A stretch of DNA of 64,000 nt from Siphonodentalium dalli (GCA_032622095.1 CP136062.1:62001-126000); one strand, 5' to 3'; shown: positions 34,471-49,600, numbered from the stretch's first letter. Translations and numbers: made by a program. The notes: generated by a model not told the origin, from the letters alone.

Positions 34471-35160
34471 TGTGTTTTCAGAACGAAAAAAAAATGAATA
34501 AAATCAACAAATTTGTAAATTTAAAAACAATTCAAACGTTGTTGTATTCCATGTCCCAGCCCGGACATATACACCAATTTTCAATAATATTCATTGAGAA
34601 ACAACGGACAAAACGCTATATAACACCCGTATACATATTTTATTCCGAGCCGGACTCATCCTCGGGTACATGTTATAGTAGGTACCGAATTGACACACGT
34701 CGACTGGGGCGAGTTGGCCCTGGGGCGATTATGCCGATTCCGGCACCTTCTATAATTTACCGTATGTATCCGTTTACGCGTAGTTTACTTTAGAAAGTTC
34801 CGCAATTAATACCGTAAATAGAGCGACCATATTTGACAGAGAATGCCTCTGTTATTGATTATCAAGTTGCTATACATTAAAAACGACACATTCACATGCT
34901 CGTTCAAGCGCAGTAGTCTATTTTCCCCATGTTAAAGGACATCCACAAATACTAAATAACGCTAACCTACTGCCGAATGTTTTACACGACAACTGTTAAC
35001 ATATTTGGGCTGAATTCATCTGACGCGGTATTATTCCTCAAAATAAACAACAAAACCATCGTTACTTGGAAATGTAGTTTGGGCTAACATTTACATAAAT
35101 CCTCCACATCATTTATTCGACACACACGTCAGATGAAAAGCAGACATGAAGTAAACGGCC
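34471..35160. other. Intron stretch, nothing recognised
   Basis: An open frame of about 100 codons around 34490-34793 has no recognisable domain, no splice support and ordinary intron base composition. I do not call it a gene. Confidence 0.4.
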
Positions 35161-35221
35161 AAATTGGCCGAAATGATATGAGAATGAGATCGTGATTAGA
35201 GTTATCTTTCTGTGTTTGTAG

Positions 35222-35429
35222 GCATGTTGCTATCAGAATGAGATTCTAATTAGAAGTGCTCCTGGAGCTGGTGGTCTTATTACACGAAATCCAATGTTTG
35301 ACCGAAATGGATGGATGCAAAACGATGTCATTCCTAAAGAAAACTGCTGCGAGAAATCCAACAACTGCCGCCTGTACTACCAGGTGCGACCAATCGGGTG
35401 GTGTTATCGCCGACCAACTTTCAGAATCA
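35222..35429 (+). CDS. Exon of MUC4-like protein: AMOP domain, second part
   Basis: The acceptor TTTCTGTGTTTGTAG ends at 35221, and the donor AATCA|GTAAGT begins at 35430. It enters in phase 0, matching the phase-0 exit of the AMOP-1 exon, and leaves in phase 1. The peptide begins ACCYQNE, then RSAPGAGGLITRN, DRNGWMQNDVIP, ENCCEKSNNCRLYYQVRPIG and WCYRRP. Cys-Cys pairs, an Asn-x-Cys-x-x-Tyr-Tyr and an Arg-Pro...Cys-Tyr-Arg-Pro ending are the hallmark C-terminal half of AMOP just before VWD. The first ~60 bp plus acceptor have pseudo-copies at 30807 and 31633, and the 3' edge with its donor is tandemly repeated downstream. Confidence 0.88.
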
Positions 35430-35832
35430 GTAAGTCAGTATTGTGTCGTGTAATCTGCAACCAACTTTCAGAATCAGTAAGTCAGTATTGTGTCGTGTAA
35501 TCTCCAACCAACTTTCAGAATCAGTAAGTCAGTATTGTGTCGTGTAATCTCCAACCAACTTTCAGAATCAGTAAGTCTCCAACCAACTTTCAGAATCAGT
35601 AAGTCAGTATTGTGTCGTGTAATCTCCAACCAACTTTCAGAATCAGTAAGTCAGTATTGTGTCGTGTAATCTCCAACCAACTTTCAGAATCAGTAAGTCA
35701 GTATTGTGTCGTGTAATCTCCAACCAACTTTCAGAATCAGTAAGTCAGTATTGTGTCGTGTAATCTCCAACCAACTTTCAGAATCAGTAAGTCAGTATTG
35801 TGTCGTGTAATCTCCAACCAACTTTCAGAATA
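35405..35832 (+). repeat. 47 bp tandem repeat of the AMOP-2 donor edge, about nine copies
   Basis: The unit combines CCAACTTTCAGAATCA (last exon bases) with GTAAGTCAGTATTGTGTCG (donor and first intron bases) and TGTAATCTC. Starts of CCAACTTT at 35413, 35461 and 35508 give 48 and then 47 bp. One copy near 35580 is shortened. The last copy (about 35820) keeps the exon part but has lost the donor. Each unit therefore shows CTTTCAG (acceptor-like) five bases before GTAAGT (strong donor). Confidence 0.92.
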
Positions 35833-35835
35833 TCA

Positions 35836-37374
35836 AAATCAGAGTCCGTTCAAGATCAAAATTTGGGCTTAGATCCACCCATTTTCACCAATGTTATGGT
35901 CGTTGTCGACATATAATTACCAATTATTTTGTTTTGCAGGTGATAAATTCAGTTTAAGTTAGTTATCTGATTGCTGAAAATCCAGTCATGGTCAAATTTG
36001 GGTTTGGTCAGCCCATTTTTAGTCAAGCTTGAGTTTTTGCCATGGGCTGGCGTCCGTCGTTCGTGCATGCATTGGTCTATCAAAAATTTCCTTTGGCTAA
36101 CCCAACTGGCCCCATCCCTCATCCGATACCAAACTTCACATGGATATTCAGGGTAACCTCTAGATGGTAACCACCAATTTTTAGCTTGACGCTGAAGGTG
36201 TTTTTGTTATCACTCGGAATATGCAATTTTTCGAAAGATTCTGACAGAGCTTTCAAAGCTAATTTACGGCGTTTCCAGGAGAATTTCGAACCAGTTTTTT
36301 TCCGTTTCCTGACAGTTCGATGCGCTTTACCATTTTATGATGTGTGTGCGATAAAGTATTCCATAACTTGGCCATGAAAAGCATAAGAAATAAGAAATGT
36401 TAGTATTTTCGTCCAGCTTTTGCCATATTTCTCCGACAGTGCTCTGAGGTCGAGCGAGATTATATATGACAAACTGCAGATTGTAACGGAATGCTAGACA
36501 GAATGACAAATAGCGGAACATAATTTGCAATAAAGTGGGACGGCCAATATCAGAAAGAAGTTAGCACGTAGAGGGCTTATTTTGGCATCAATAGAAGCAC
36601 CATATTTGCCCTAATTAAATATATTAACCCCCGCCAATCATAGGACACTCATATTTTTCATTATTCGGCCAACAATTTATCTACACTAAATAATGTTGAA
36701 ACCAAGGCTGCGTGACAGCTGCATAATTGCTTTTTAACAGTGAAAAATGTATGCCCATAAGAAAACTTTGAATGAAAATAAAGCTTAGGAGGATGTCAAA
36801 GTGGGTTTTTTTTCGGATTTTGGAAAAAAAATGTCGAAAAACTGTTGATGTAAAAGTGCGAAAACAAAACGACGAAAATTATGCGAAACCGACTGGCCAT
36901 AAACGATCGGTAATGTTGGAACCACAACATAGGCCTATGATTTACAACGGAAAAATCGAGATGAGGCCCAAGCGCCAGCGGTCCAGCAAAGCATCATGGA
37001 TCCGACATGGAACAAGCCCACACCACATGGAATGCTAAGCCAGACATAGAGTCATGTATCCTCCTATGTTCATATTTTAATATTGTGATGTTTATCATCA
37101 CACATGTTTATATATTTATTCAATAAAGAATCAAGAAAAATATATATACTTCACTCTTATATCAGTCAATAGGATCCACAAATGGAACTAGGTTTGACTT
37201 GGGAAATTCCCTTGCTAAAAATAGCAAAATATAACAGGAAGTCTGAGCACGTGCTCTCCGTGGGATTTCCTATTACGAATTTTCCAAATTAACTTACCAT
37301 TAACTTAATAAAACTGATAATTATGTTTTTGTATTAACTTAGTTGTTTAAGACTTAAATTTAATAGCTGATATA
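35836..37374. other. Intron, weak dispersed-repeat traces, no gene
   Basis: 36000-36190 holds mollusc-style dispersed-repeat wording (GGCTGGCGTCCGTCGTTCGT, CATCCGATACCAAACTTCAC). Open frames of 60-90 codons at 36186-36377 and 36772-37038 have no recognisable domain. Confidence 0.4.
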
Positions 37375-37499
37375 CAGCAATGCCTTAAATAATTGAGAGC
37401 TTTCCGATGAATGGCAACAAGCCATATTGCCGACTAAATCCTGAAAAGTTACCCATAATTCTGCTGCGGTTAAGGAGTCGATTATTTAGGGCATTACTC
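37375..37499. mobile_element. Tc1/mariner-like MITE, rearranged interior
   Basis: Starts CAGCAATGCCTTAAATAATT after TA and ends GATTATTTAGGGCATTACTC before TA. Relative to 30286 the left arm is shortened, so GAGAGCTTTCCGATGAATGG comes almost directly after the TIR. Confidence 0.7.
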
Positions 37500-38243
37500 T
37501 ATATTGTATACCAGTACTCTAAAATGCGACTAATGATCGGTCAATCTGAGATAATGGCGAAACACAAAAATTATCAGATGCGATGCCGATCATATCGACA
37601 CCACAGACATTATTGAAGGAGACAAAGCTGTCATATTGACGAAAACAAATACGTCTGAAAAATACGGTGACAATGACGAAAAATTTATGAAAACTTGCAA
37701 TGTTATGGAATGTGATAAAATTATGACGAAAACACTGCTCATTTATTTTTTCCATATACGAAAATCATTTTGACATGACCCCTAATAAAATAGCATCTAT
37801 TACACAACATACTTGTATTCATCACAGTGAAGCGACTGTTTGGTACATCTATATACCAATTAACCCTTACACGGGAAGGTAGTACGAAAAATGGAAAAAC
37901 TACCTTCGACATCAATGGATAGAATTTACATTTGTTGATGAATTCATACGCTAGCAAAGAACACGTTATGTATAACACGACGGAGTGAGCTACTTCGCTT
38001 TCATTTCCATATACGATATGACTGTACGTTGAACCTGTATAAATGCTGCACTGAACACGACGCTGATTTATTATAAGCTTAAAGTAGACTCGGTATTTAC
38101 AAAAATAATTTCTATTTCCGCTGATTTATTCCATATAATCGGGATTATTTTGTATAAAGATGTAGGACTAGACACAAGGAATGTATTTGTGTGCTAAAAT
38201 ATTTCCACTTCTGATCAACATAACGAGGTAACAGATTGGTGTA
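37500..38243. other. Intron stretch before the 82 bp array, nothing recognised
   Basis: AT-rich. CCATATACGA occurs near 37753 and again near 38008. No gene or clear repeat boundary is visible until the first satellite copy. Confidence 0.4.
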
Positions 38244-41200
38244 GATAGATACTCATTTAATGATCTCATTTATTAATATTACAGTTGTATTGTGGGGTGA
38301 TCCACATATCGAGACGACAGATGGACGTATATACTCATTTAACGATCTCATGTATTAATATTACAGTTGTATTGTGGGGTGATCCACATATCGAGACGAC
38401 AGATGGACGTAGATACTCATTTAACGGTCTCATGTATTAATATTACAGTTGTGTTGTGGGGCGATCCACATATCGAGACGACAGATGGACGTAGATACTC
38501 ATTTAATGATCTCATGTATTAATATTACAGTTGTATTGTGGGGTGATCCACATATCGAGACGACAGATGGACGTAGATACTCATTTAATGATCTCATGTA
38601 TTATTATTACAGTTGTATTGTGGGGTGATCCACATATCGAGACGACAGATGGACGTAGATACTCATTTAATGATCTCATGTATTAATATTACAGTTGTAT
38701 TGTGGGGTGATACACATATCGAGTCGACAGATGGACGTAGATACTCATTTAGTGATCTCATGTATTAAAATTACAGTTGTATTATGGGATGATCCACATA
38801 TCGAGACGACATATGGACGTAGATACTCATTTAATGATCTCATGTATTAATATTACAGTTGTATTATGGGGTGATCCACATATCGAGACGACAGATGGAC
38901 GTAGATACTCATTTAATGATCTCATGTATTAATATTACAGTTGTATTGTGGGGTGATCCACATATCGAGTCGACAGATGGCTTAGATACTCATTTAACGG
39001 TCTCATGTATTATTACAGTTGTATTGTGGGGTGATCCACATATCGAGACGACAGATGGACGTAGATACTCATTTAATGATCTCATGTATTAATATTACAG
39101 TTGTATTGTGGTGTGATCCACATATCGAGACGACAGATGGACGTAGATACTCATTTAATGATCTCATGTATTAATATTACAGTTGTATTGTGGGGTGATC
39201 GACATGTCGAGACGACAGATGGACGTAGATACTCATTTAATGATCTCATGTATTAATATTACAGTTGTATTGTGGGGTGATCCACATATCGAGTCGACAG
39301 ATGGACGTAGATACTCATTTAATGATCTCATGTATTATTATTACAGTTGTATTGTGGGGTGATACACATATCGAGACGACAGATGGACGTAGATACTTAT
39401 TTACAGTCCCATGTACTAATATTACAGTTGTATTGTGGGGTGATCCACATATCGAGACGACAGATGGACGTAGATATTCATTTAACGGTCTCATGTATTA
39501 TTATTACAGTTGTATTGTGGGGTGATCCACATATCGAGACGACAGATGGACGTAGATACTCATTTAATGATCTCATGTATTAATATTACAGTTGTATTGT
39601 GGGGTGATCCACATATCGAGACGACAGATGGACGTAGCTACTCATTTAATGATCTCATGTATTATTACAGTTGTATTGTGGGGTGATCCACATATCGAGA
39701 CGACAGATGGACGTATATACTCATTTAATTATCTCATGTATTAATATTACAGTTGTATTGTGGGGTGATCCACACATCGAGACGACAGATGGACGTAGAT
39801 ACTCATTTAACGATCTCATGTATTAATATTACAGTTGTATTGTGGGGTGATCCACATATCGAGTCGACAGATGGACTTAGATACTCATTTAATGATCTCA
39901 TGTATTATTACAGTTGTATTGTGGGGTGATCCACATATCGAGACGACAGATGGACGTAAATATTCATTTAATGATCTCATGTATTAATATTACAGTTGTA
40001 TTGCGGGGTGATCCACATATCGAGACGACAGATGGACGTAGATATTCATTTAATGATCTCATGTATTAATATTACAGTTGTATTGTGGGGTGATCCACTT
40101 ATCGAGACGACAGATGGACGTAGATACTCATTTAACGGTCTCATGTATTAATATTACAGTTGAATTGTGGGTTGATCCACATATCGAGACGACAGATGGA
40201 CGTAGATACTCATTTAATGATCTCATGTATTAATATTACAGTTGTGTTGTGGGGTGATCCACATATCGAGTCGACAGATGGACGTAGATACTCATTTAAC
40301 GGTCTCATGTATTATTACAGTTGTATTGTGGGGTGATCCACATATCGAGACGACAGATGGACGTAGATACTCATTTAATGATCTCATGTATTAATATTAC
40401 AGTTGTATTGTGGGGTGATCCACATATCGAGACGACAGATGGACGTAGATACTCATTTAATGATCTCATGTATTAATATTACAGTTGTATTGTGGGGTGA
40501 TCCACATATCGAGACGACAGATGGACGTAGATACTCATTTAATGATCTCATGTATTAATATTACAGTTGTATTGTGGGGTGATCCACATATCGAGACGAC
40601 AGATGGACGTAGATACTCATTTAATGATCTCATGTATTAATATTACAGTTGTATTGTGGGGTGATCCACATATCGAGTCGACAGATGGACGTAGATACTC
40701 ATTTAATGATCTCATGTATTATTATTACAGTTGTATTGTGGGTGATCCACATATCGAGACGACAGATGGACGTAGATACTTATTTACAGTCCCATGTACT
40801 AATATTACAGTTGTATTGTGGGGTGATCCACATATCGAGACGACAGATGGACGTAGATATTCATTTAACGGTCTCATGTATTATTATTACAGTTGTATTG
40901 TGGGGTGATCCACATATCGAGACGACAGATGGACGTAGATACTCATTTAATGATCTCATGTATTAATATTACAGTTGTATTGTGGGGTGATCCACATATC
41001 GAGACGACAGATGGACGTAGCTACTCATTTAATGATCTCATGTATTATTACAGTTGTATTGTGGGGTGATCCACATATCGAGACGACAGATGGACGTATA
41101 TACTCATTTAATTATCTCATGTATTAATATTACAGTTGTATTGTGGGGTGATCCACACATCGAGACGACAGATGGACGTAGATACTCATTTAATGATCTC

Positions 41201-43984
41201 ATGTATTATTATTACAGTTGTATTGTGGTGTGATCCACATATCGAGACGACAGATGGACGTAGATACTCATTTAACGATCTCATGTATTATTATTACAGT
41301 TGTATTGTGGGGTGGTCCACATATCGAGACGACAGATGGACGTAGATACTCATTTAATGATCTCATGTATTATTATTACAGTTGTATTGTGGGGTGATCC
41401 ACATATCGAGACGACATATGGACGTAGATACTCATTTAATGGTCTCATGTATTAATATAACAGTTGTATTGTGGGGTGATCCACATATCGAGACGACAGA
41501 TGGACGTAGATTCTCATTTAATGATCTCATGTATTAATATTACAGTTGTATTGTGGGGTGATCCACATATCGAGTCGACAGATGGACGTAGATACTCATG
41601 TAATGATCTCATGTATTATTATTACAGTTGTTTTGTGGGGTGATCCACATATCGAAACGACAGATGGACGTAGATACTTATTTACAGTCCCATGTATTAT
41701 TACAGTTGTATTGTGGGGTGATCCACATATCGAGTCGACAGATGGACGTAGATACTCATGTAATGATCTCATGTATTATTATTACAGTTGTATTGTGGGG
41801 TGATCCACATATCGAGACGACAGATGGACGTAGCTACTCATTTAATGATCTCATGTATTATTACAGTTGTATTGTGGGTTGATCCACATATCGAGACGAC
41901 AGATGGACGTAGATATTCATTTAACGGTCTCATGTATTATTTTTACAGTTGTATTGTGGGGTGATCCACATATCGAGACGACAGATGGACGTAGATACTT
42001 ATTTACTGTCTCGTGTATTATTATTACAGTTGTATTGTGGGGTGATCCACATATCGAGACGACAGATGGACGTAGATACTCATTTAATGATCTCATGTAT
42101 TATTATTACAGTTGTATTGTGGGGTGATCCACATATCGAGACGACAGATGGACGTAGATACTCATTTAATGATCTCATGTATTATTATTACAGTTGTATT
42201 GTGGTGTGATCCACATATCGAGACGACAGATGGACGTAGATACTCATTTAACGATCTCATGTATTATTATTACAGTTGTATTGTGGGGTGGTCCACATAT
42301 CGAGACGACAGATGGACGTAGATACTCATTTAATGATCTCATGTATTATTATTACAGTTGTATTGTGGGGTGATCCACATATCGAGACGACATATGGACG
42401 TAGATACTCATTTAATGGTCTCATGTATTAATATAACAGTTGTATTGTGGGGTGATCCACATATCGAGACGACAGATGGACGTAGATTCTCATTTAATGA
42501 TCTCATGTATTAATATTACAGTTGTATTGTGGGGTGATCCACATATCGAGTCGACAGATGGACGTAGATACTCATGTAATGATCTCATGTATTATTATTA
42601 CAGTTGTTTTGTGGGGTGATCCACATATCGAAACGACAGATGGACGTAGATACTTATTTACAGTCCCATGTATTATTACAGTTGTATTGTGGGGTGATCC
42701 ACATATCGAGTCGACAGATGGACGTAGATACTCATGTAATGATCTCATGTATTATTATTACAGTTGTATTGTGGGGTGATCCACATATCGAGACGACAGA
42801 TGGACGTAGCTACTCATTTAATGATCTCATGTATTATTACAGTTGTATTGTGGGGTGATCCACATATCGAGACGACAGATGGACGTAGATACTCATTTAA
42901 TGATCTCATGTATTAATATTACAGTTGTATTGTGGGGTGATCCACATATCGAGACGACAGATGGACGTAGATACTCATTTAATGATCTCATGTATTAATA
43001 TTACAGTTGTATTGTGGGGTGATCCACATATCGAGTCGACAGATGGACGTAGATACTCATTTAATGATCTCATGTATTATTATTACAGTTGTATTGTGGG
43101 GTGATCCACATATCGAGACGACAGATGGACGTAGATACTCATTTAATGATCCCATGTACTAATATTACAGTTGTATTGTGGGGTGATCCACACATCGAGA
43201 CGACAGATGGACGTAGATATTCATTTAACGGTCTCATGTATTATTTTTACAGTTGTATTGTGGGGTGATCCAAATATCGAGACGACAGATGGACGTAGAT
43301 ACTCATTTAATGATCTCATGTATTAATATTACAGTTGTATTGTGGGGTGATCCACATATCGAGACGACAGATGGACGTAGCTACTCATTTAATGATCTCA
43401 TGTATTATTACAGTTGTATTGTGGGGTGATCCACATATCGATACGACAGATGGACGTATATACTCATTTAATTATCTCATGTATTAATATTACAGTTGTA
43501 TTGTGGGGTGATCCACACATCGAGACGACAGATGGGCGTAGATACTCATTTAACGATCTCATGTATTAATATTACAGTTGTATTGTGGGGTGATCCACAT
43601 ATCGAGTCGACAAATCGACTTAGATACTCATTTAATGATCTCATGTATTATTACAGTTGAATTGTGGGGTGATCCACATATCGAGACGACAGATGGACGT
43701 AAATATTCATTTAATGATCTCATGTATTAATATTACAGTTGTATTGCGGGGTGATCCACATATCGAGACGACAGATGGACTTAGAAACTCATTTAATGAT
43801 CTCATGTTTTATTATTACAGTTGTATTGTGGGGCGATCCACATATCGAGACGACAGATGGACGTAGATACTCATTTAATGATCTCATGTATTATTATTAC
43901 AGTTGTATTGTGGGGTGATCCACATATCGAGACGACAGATGGACGTAGATACTCATTTAATGATCTCATGTATTATTATTACAG

Positions 43985-44545
43985 TTGTATTGTGGGGTGA
44001 TCCACATATCGAGACGACAGATGGACGTAGATACTTATTTACTGTCTCATGTACTAATATTACAGTTGTATTGTGGGGTGATCCACATATCGAGACGACA
44101 GATGGACGTAGATACTTATTTACTGTCTCATGTACTAATATTACAGTTGTATTGTGGGGTGATCCACATATCGAGACGACAGATGGACTTAGATACTCAT
44201 TTAACGGTCTCATGTATTAATATTACAGTTGTATTGTGGGGTGATCCACATATCGAGACGACAGATGGACGTAGAACTTATTTACTGTCTCGTGTTCTAA
44301 TATTACAGTTGTATTGTGGGGTTATTCACATATCGAGACGACAGATGGACTTAGATACTCATTTAACGGTCTCATGTATTAATATTACAGTTGTATTGTG
44401 GGGTGATCCACATATCGAGACGACAGATGGACGTAGATACATATTTACTGTCTCGTGTACTTATATTACAGTTGTATTGTGGGGTGATCCACATATCGAG
44501 ACGACAGATGGACGTAGATACCCATTGAATGATCTCATGTATTAA
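43985..44545 (+). repeat. Sub-array with 81 bp frame-preserving variants
   Basis: Here several units end TTTACTGTCTCATGTACTAA plus TATTACAG and are 81 bp, so GDPHIETTDGRRYLFTVSCT repeats without a frame change and gives an open stretch of 186 codons. The segment recurs almost unchanged at 47081-47641 and 52867-53427. It lacks an ATG start and contains a mix of 80, 81 and 82 bp units. I regard it as non-coding satellite with incidental openness. Confidence 0.7.
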
Positions 44546-45289
44546 TATTACAGTTGTGTTGTGGGGTGATCCACATATCGAGTCGACAGATGGACGTAGA
44601 TACTCATTTAACGGTCTCATGTATTATTACAGTTGTATTGTGGGGTGATCCACATATCGAGACGACAGATGGACGTAGATACTCATTTAATGATCTCATG
44701 TATTAATATTACAGTTGTATTGTGGGGTGATCCACATATCGAGACAACAGATGGACGTAGATACTCATTTAATGATCTCATGTATTATTATTACAGTTGT
44801 ATTGTGGGGTGATCCACATATCGAGTCGACATATGGACGTAGATACTCATTTAATGATCTCATGTATTATTATTATAGTTGTATTGTGGGGTGATCCACA
44901 TATCTAGACGACAGATGGACGTAGATACTTATTTACTGTCTCATGTACTAATATTACAGTTGTATTGTGGGGTGATCCACATATCGAGTCGACATATGGA
45001 CGTAGATACTCATTTAATGATCTCATGTATTATTATTATAGTTGTATTGTGGGGTGATCCACATATCTAGACGACAGATGGACGTAGATACTTATTTACT
45101 GTCTCATGTACTAATATTACAGTTGTATTGTGGGGTGATCCACATATCGAGACGACAGATGGACTTAGATACTCATTTAACGGTCTCATGTATTAATATT
45201 ACAGTTGTATTGTGGGGTGATCCACATATCGAGACGACAGATGGACGTAGATACTTATTTAATGATCTCATGTATTATTATTACAGTTG

Positions 45290-48200
45290 TATTGTGGGTT
45301 GATCCACATATCGAGACGACAGATGGACGTAGATACTCATTTAATGATCTCATGTATTATTATTACAGTTGTATTGTGGTGTGATCCACATATCGAGACG
45401 ACAGATGGACGTAGATACTCATTTAACGATCTCATGTATTATTATTACAGTTGTATTGTGGGGTGGTCCACATATCGAGACGACAGATGGACGTAGATAC
45501 TCATTTAATGATCTCATGTATTATTATTACAGTTGTATTGTGGGGTGATCCACATATCGAGACGACATATGGACGTAGATACTCATTTAATGGTCTCATG
45601 TATTAATATAACAGTTGTATTGTGGGGTGATCCACATATCGAGACGACAGATGGACGTAGATTCTCATTTAATGATCTCATGTATTAATATTACAGTTGT
45701 ATTGTGGGGTGATCCACATATCGAGTCGACAGATGGACGTAGATACTCATGTAATGATCTCATGTATTATTATTACAGTTGTTTTGTGGGGTGATCCACA
45801 TATCGAAACGACAGATGGACGTAGATACTTATTTACAGTCCCATGTACTAATATTACAGTTGTATTGTGGGGTGATCCACATATCGAGACGACAGATGGA
45901 CGTAGCTACTCATTTAATGATCTCATGTATTATTACAGTTGTATTGTGGGGTGATCCACATATCGAGACGACAGATGGACGTAGATACTCATTTAATGAT
46001 CTCATGTATTAATATTACAGTTGTATTGTGGGGTGATCCACATATCGAGACGACAGATGGACGTAGATACTCATTTAATGATCTCATGTATTAATATTAC
46101 AGTTGTATTGTGGGGTGATCCACATATCGAGTCGACAGATGGACGTAGATACTCATTTAATGATCTCATGTATTATTATTACAGTTGTATTGTGGGGTGA
46201 TCCACATATCGAGACGACAGATGGACGTAGATACTCATTTAATGATCCCATGTACTAATATTACAGTTGTATTGTGGGGTGATCCACACATCGAGACGAC
46301 AGATGGACGTAGATATTCATTTAACGGTCTCATGTATTATTTTTACAGTTGTATTGTGGGGTGATCCAAATATCGAGACGACAGATGGACGTAGATACTC
46401 ATTTAATGATCTCATGTATTAATATTACAGTTGTATTGTGGGGTGATCCACATATCGAGACGACAGATGGACGTAGCTACTCATTTAATGATCTCATGTA
46501 TTATTACAGTTGTATTGTGGGGTGATCCACATATCGATACGACAGATGGACGTATATACTCATTTAATTATCTCATGTATTAATATTACAGTTGTATTGT
46601 GGGGTGATCCACACATCGAGACGACAGATGGGCGTAGATACTCATTTAACGATCTCATGTATTAATATTACAGTTGTATTGTGGGGTGATCCACATATCG
46701 AGTCGACAAATCGACTTAGATACTCATTTAATGATCTCATGTATTATTACAGTTGAATTGTGGGGTGATCCACATATCGAGACGACAGATGGACGTAAAT
46801 ATTCATTTAATGATCTCATGTATTAATATTACAGTTGTATTGCGGGGTGATCCACATATCGAGACGACAGATGGACTTAGAAACTCATTTAATGATCTCA
46901 TGTTTTATTATTACAGTTGTATTGTGGGGCGATCCACATATCGAGACGACAGATGGACGTAGATACTCATTTAATGATCTCATGTATTATTATTACAGTT
47001 GTATTGTGGGGTGATCCACATATCGAGACGACAGATGGACGTAGATACTCATTTAATGATCTCATGTATTATTATTACAGTTGTATTGTGGGGTGATCCA
47101 CATATCGAGACGACAGATGGACGTAGATACTTATTTACTGTCTCATGTACTAATATTACAGTTGTATTGTGGGGTGATCCACATATCGAGACGACAGATG
47201 GACGTAGATACTTATTTACTGTCTCATGTACTAATATTACAGTTGTATTGTGGGGTGATCCACATATCGAGACGACAGATGGACTTAGATACTCATTTAA
47301 CGGTCTCATGTATTAATATTACAGTTGTATTGTGGGGTGATCCACATATCGAGACGACAGATGGACGTAGAACTTATTTACTGTCTCGTGTTCTAATATT
47401 ACAGTTGTATTGTGGGGTTATTCACATATCGAGACGACAGATGGACTTAGATACTCATTTAACGGTCTCATGTATTAATATTACAGTTGTATTGTGGGGT
47501 GATCCACATATCGAGACGACAGATGGACGTAGATACATATTTACTGTCTCGTGTACTTATATTACAGTTGTATTGTGGGGTGATCCACATATCGAGACGA
47601 CAGATGGACGTAGATACTCATTTAATGATCTCATGTATTAATATTACAGTTGTGTTGTGGGGTGATCCACATATCGAGTCGACAGATGGACGTAGATACT
47701 CATTTAACGGTCTCATGTATTATTACAGTTGTATTGTGGGGTGATCCACATATCGAGACGACAGATGGACGTAGATACTCATTTAATGATCTCATGTATT
47801 AATATTACAGTTGTATTGTGGGGTGATCCACATATCGAGACGACAGATGGACGTAGATACTCATTTAATTATCTCATGTATTATTATTACAGTTGTATTG
47901 TGGGGTGATCCACATATCGAGTCGACATATGGACTTAGATACTCATTTAATAATCTCATGTATTATTATTACAGTTGTATTGTGGGGCGATCCACATATC
48001 GAGACGACAGATGGACGTAGATACTCATTTAATGATCTCATGTATTATTATTATAGTTGTATTGTGGGGTGATCCACATATCTAGACGACAGATGGACGT
48101 AGATACTTATTTACTGTCTCATGTACTAATATTACAGTTGTATTGTGGGGTGATCCACATATCGAGACGACAGATGGACTTAGATACTCATTTAACGGTC

Positions 48201-49600
48201 TCATGTATTAATATTACAGTTGTATTGTGGGGTGATCCACATATCGAGACGACAGATGGACGTAGATACTTATTTAATGATCTCATGTATTATTATTACA
48301 GTTGTATTGTGGGTTGATCCACATATCGAGACGACAGATGGACGTAGAACTTATTTACTGTCTCGTGTTCTAATATTACAGTTGTATTGTGGGGTGATTC
48401 ACATATCGAGACGACAGATGGACTTAGATACTCATTTAACGGTCTCATGTATTAATATTACAGTTGTATTGTGGGGTGATCCACATATCGAGACGACAGA
48501 TGGACGTAGATACTTATTTACTGTCTCGTGTACTTATATTACAGTTGTATTGTGGGGTGATCCACATATCGAGACGACAGATGGACGTAGATACTCATTT
48601 AATGATCTCATGTATTATTATTACAGTTGTATTGTGGGGTGATCCACATATCGAGACGACAGATGGACGTAGATACTCATTTAATGATCTCATGTATTAT
48701 TATTACAGTTGTATTGTGGGGTGATCCACATATCGAGACGACAGATGGACGTAGATACTCATTTAATGATCTCATGTATTATTATTACAGTTGTATTGTG
48801 GGGTGATCCACATATCGAGACGACAGATGGACGTAGATACTCATTTAACGATCTCATGTATTATTATTACAGTTGTATTGTGGGGTGATCCACATATCGA
48901 GACGACAGATGGACGTAGCTACTCATTTAATGATCTCATGTATTATTACAGTTGTATTGTGGGGTGATCCACATATCGATACGACAGATGGACGTATATA
49001 CTCATTTAATTATCTCATGTATTAATATTACAGTTGTATTGTGGGGTGATCCACACATCGAGACGACAGATGGGCGTAGATACATATTTAACGATCTCAT
49101 GTATTAATATTACAGTTGTATTGTGGGGTGATCCACATATCGAGTCGACAAATGGACTTAGATACTCATTTAATGATCTCATGTATTATTACAGTTGAAT
49201 TGTGGGGTGATCCACATATCGAGACGACAGATGGACGTAAATATTCATTTAATGATCTCATGTATTAATATTACAGTTGTATTGCGGGGTGATCCACATA
49301 TCGAGACGACAGATGGACGTAGATATTCATTTAATGATCTCATGTATTAATATTACAGTTGTATTGTGGGGTGATCCACTTATCGAGACGACAGATGGAC
49401 GTAGATACTCATTTAATGATCTCATGTATTAATATTACAGTTGTGTTGTGGGGTGATCCACATATCGAGTCGACAGATGGACGTAGATACTCATTTAACG
49501 GTCTCATGTATTATTACAGTTGTTTTGTGGGGTGATGCACATATCGAGACGACAGATGGACGTAGATACTCATTTAATGATCTCATGTATTAATATTACA
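45290..49600 (+). repeat. Higher-order duplication within the array (left copy)
   Basis: Landmark variants at 45287, 45697, 46753, 46999, 47811 and 48057 all recur exactly 5786 bp to the right. Diagnostic variants include GACAAATCGACTTAG and GTATTGCGGGGTGATCC. Confidence 0.75.

Noticed and set aside
34428..34793. About 120-codon open frame
   Set aside because: Its first part lies in a 170 bp tandem repeat; the remainder has no recognisable domain and composition like the surrounding intron.
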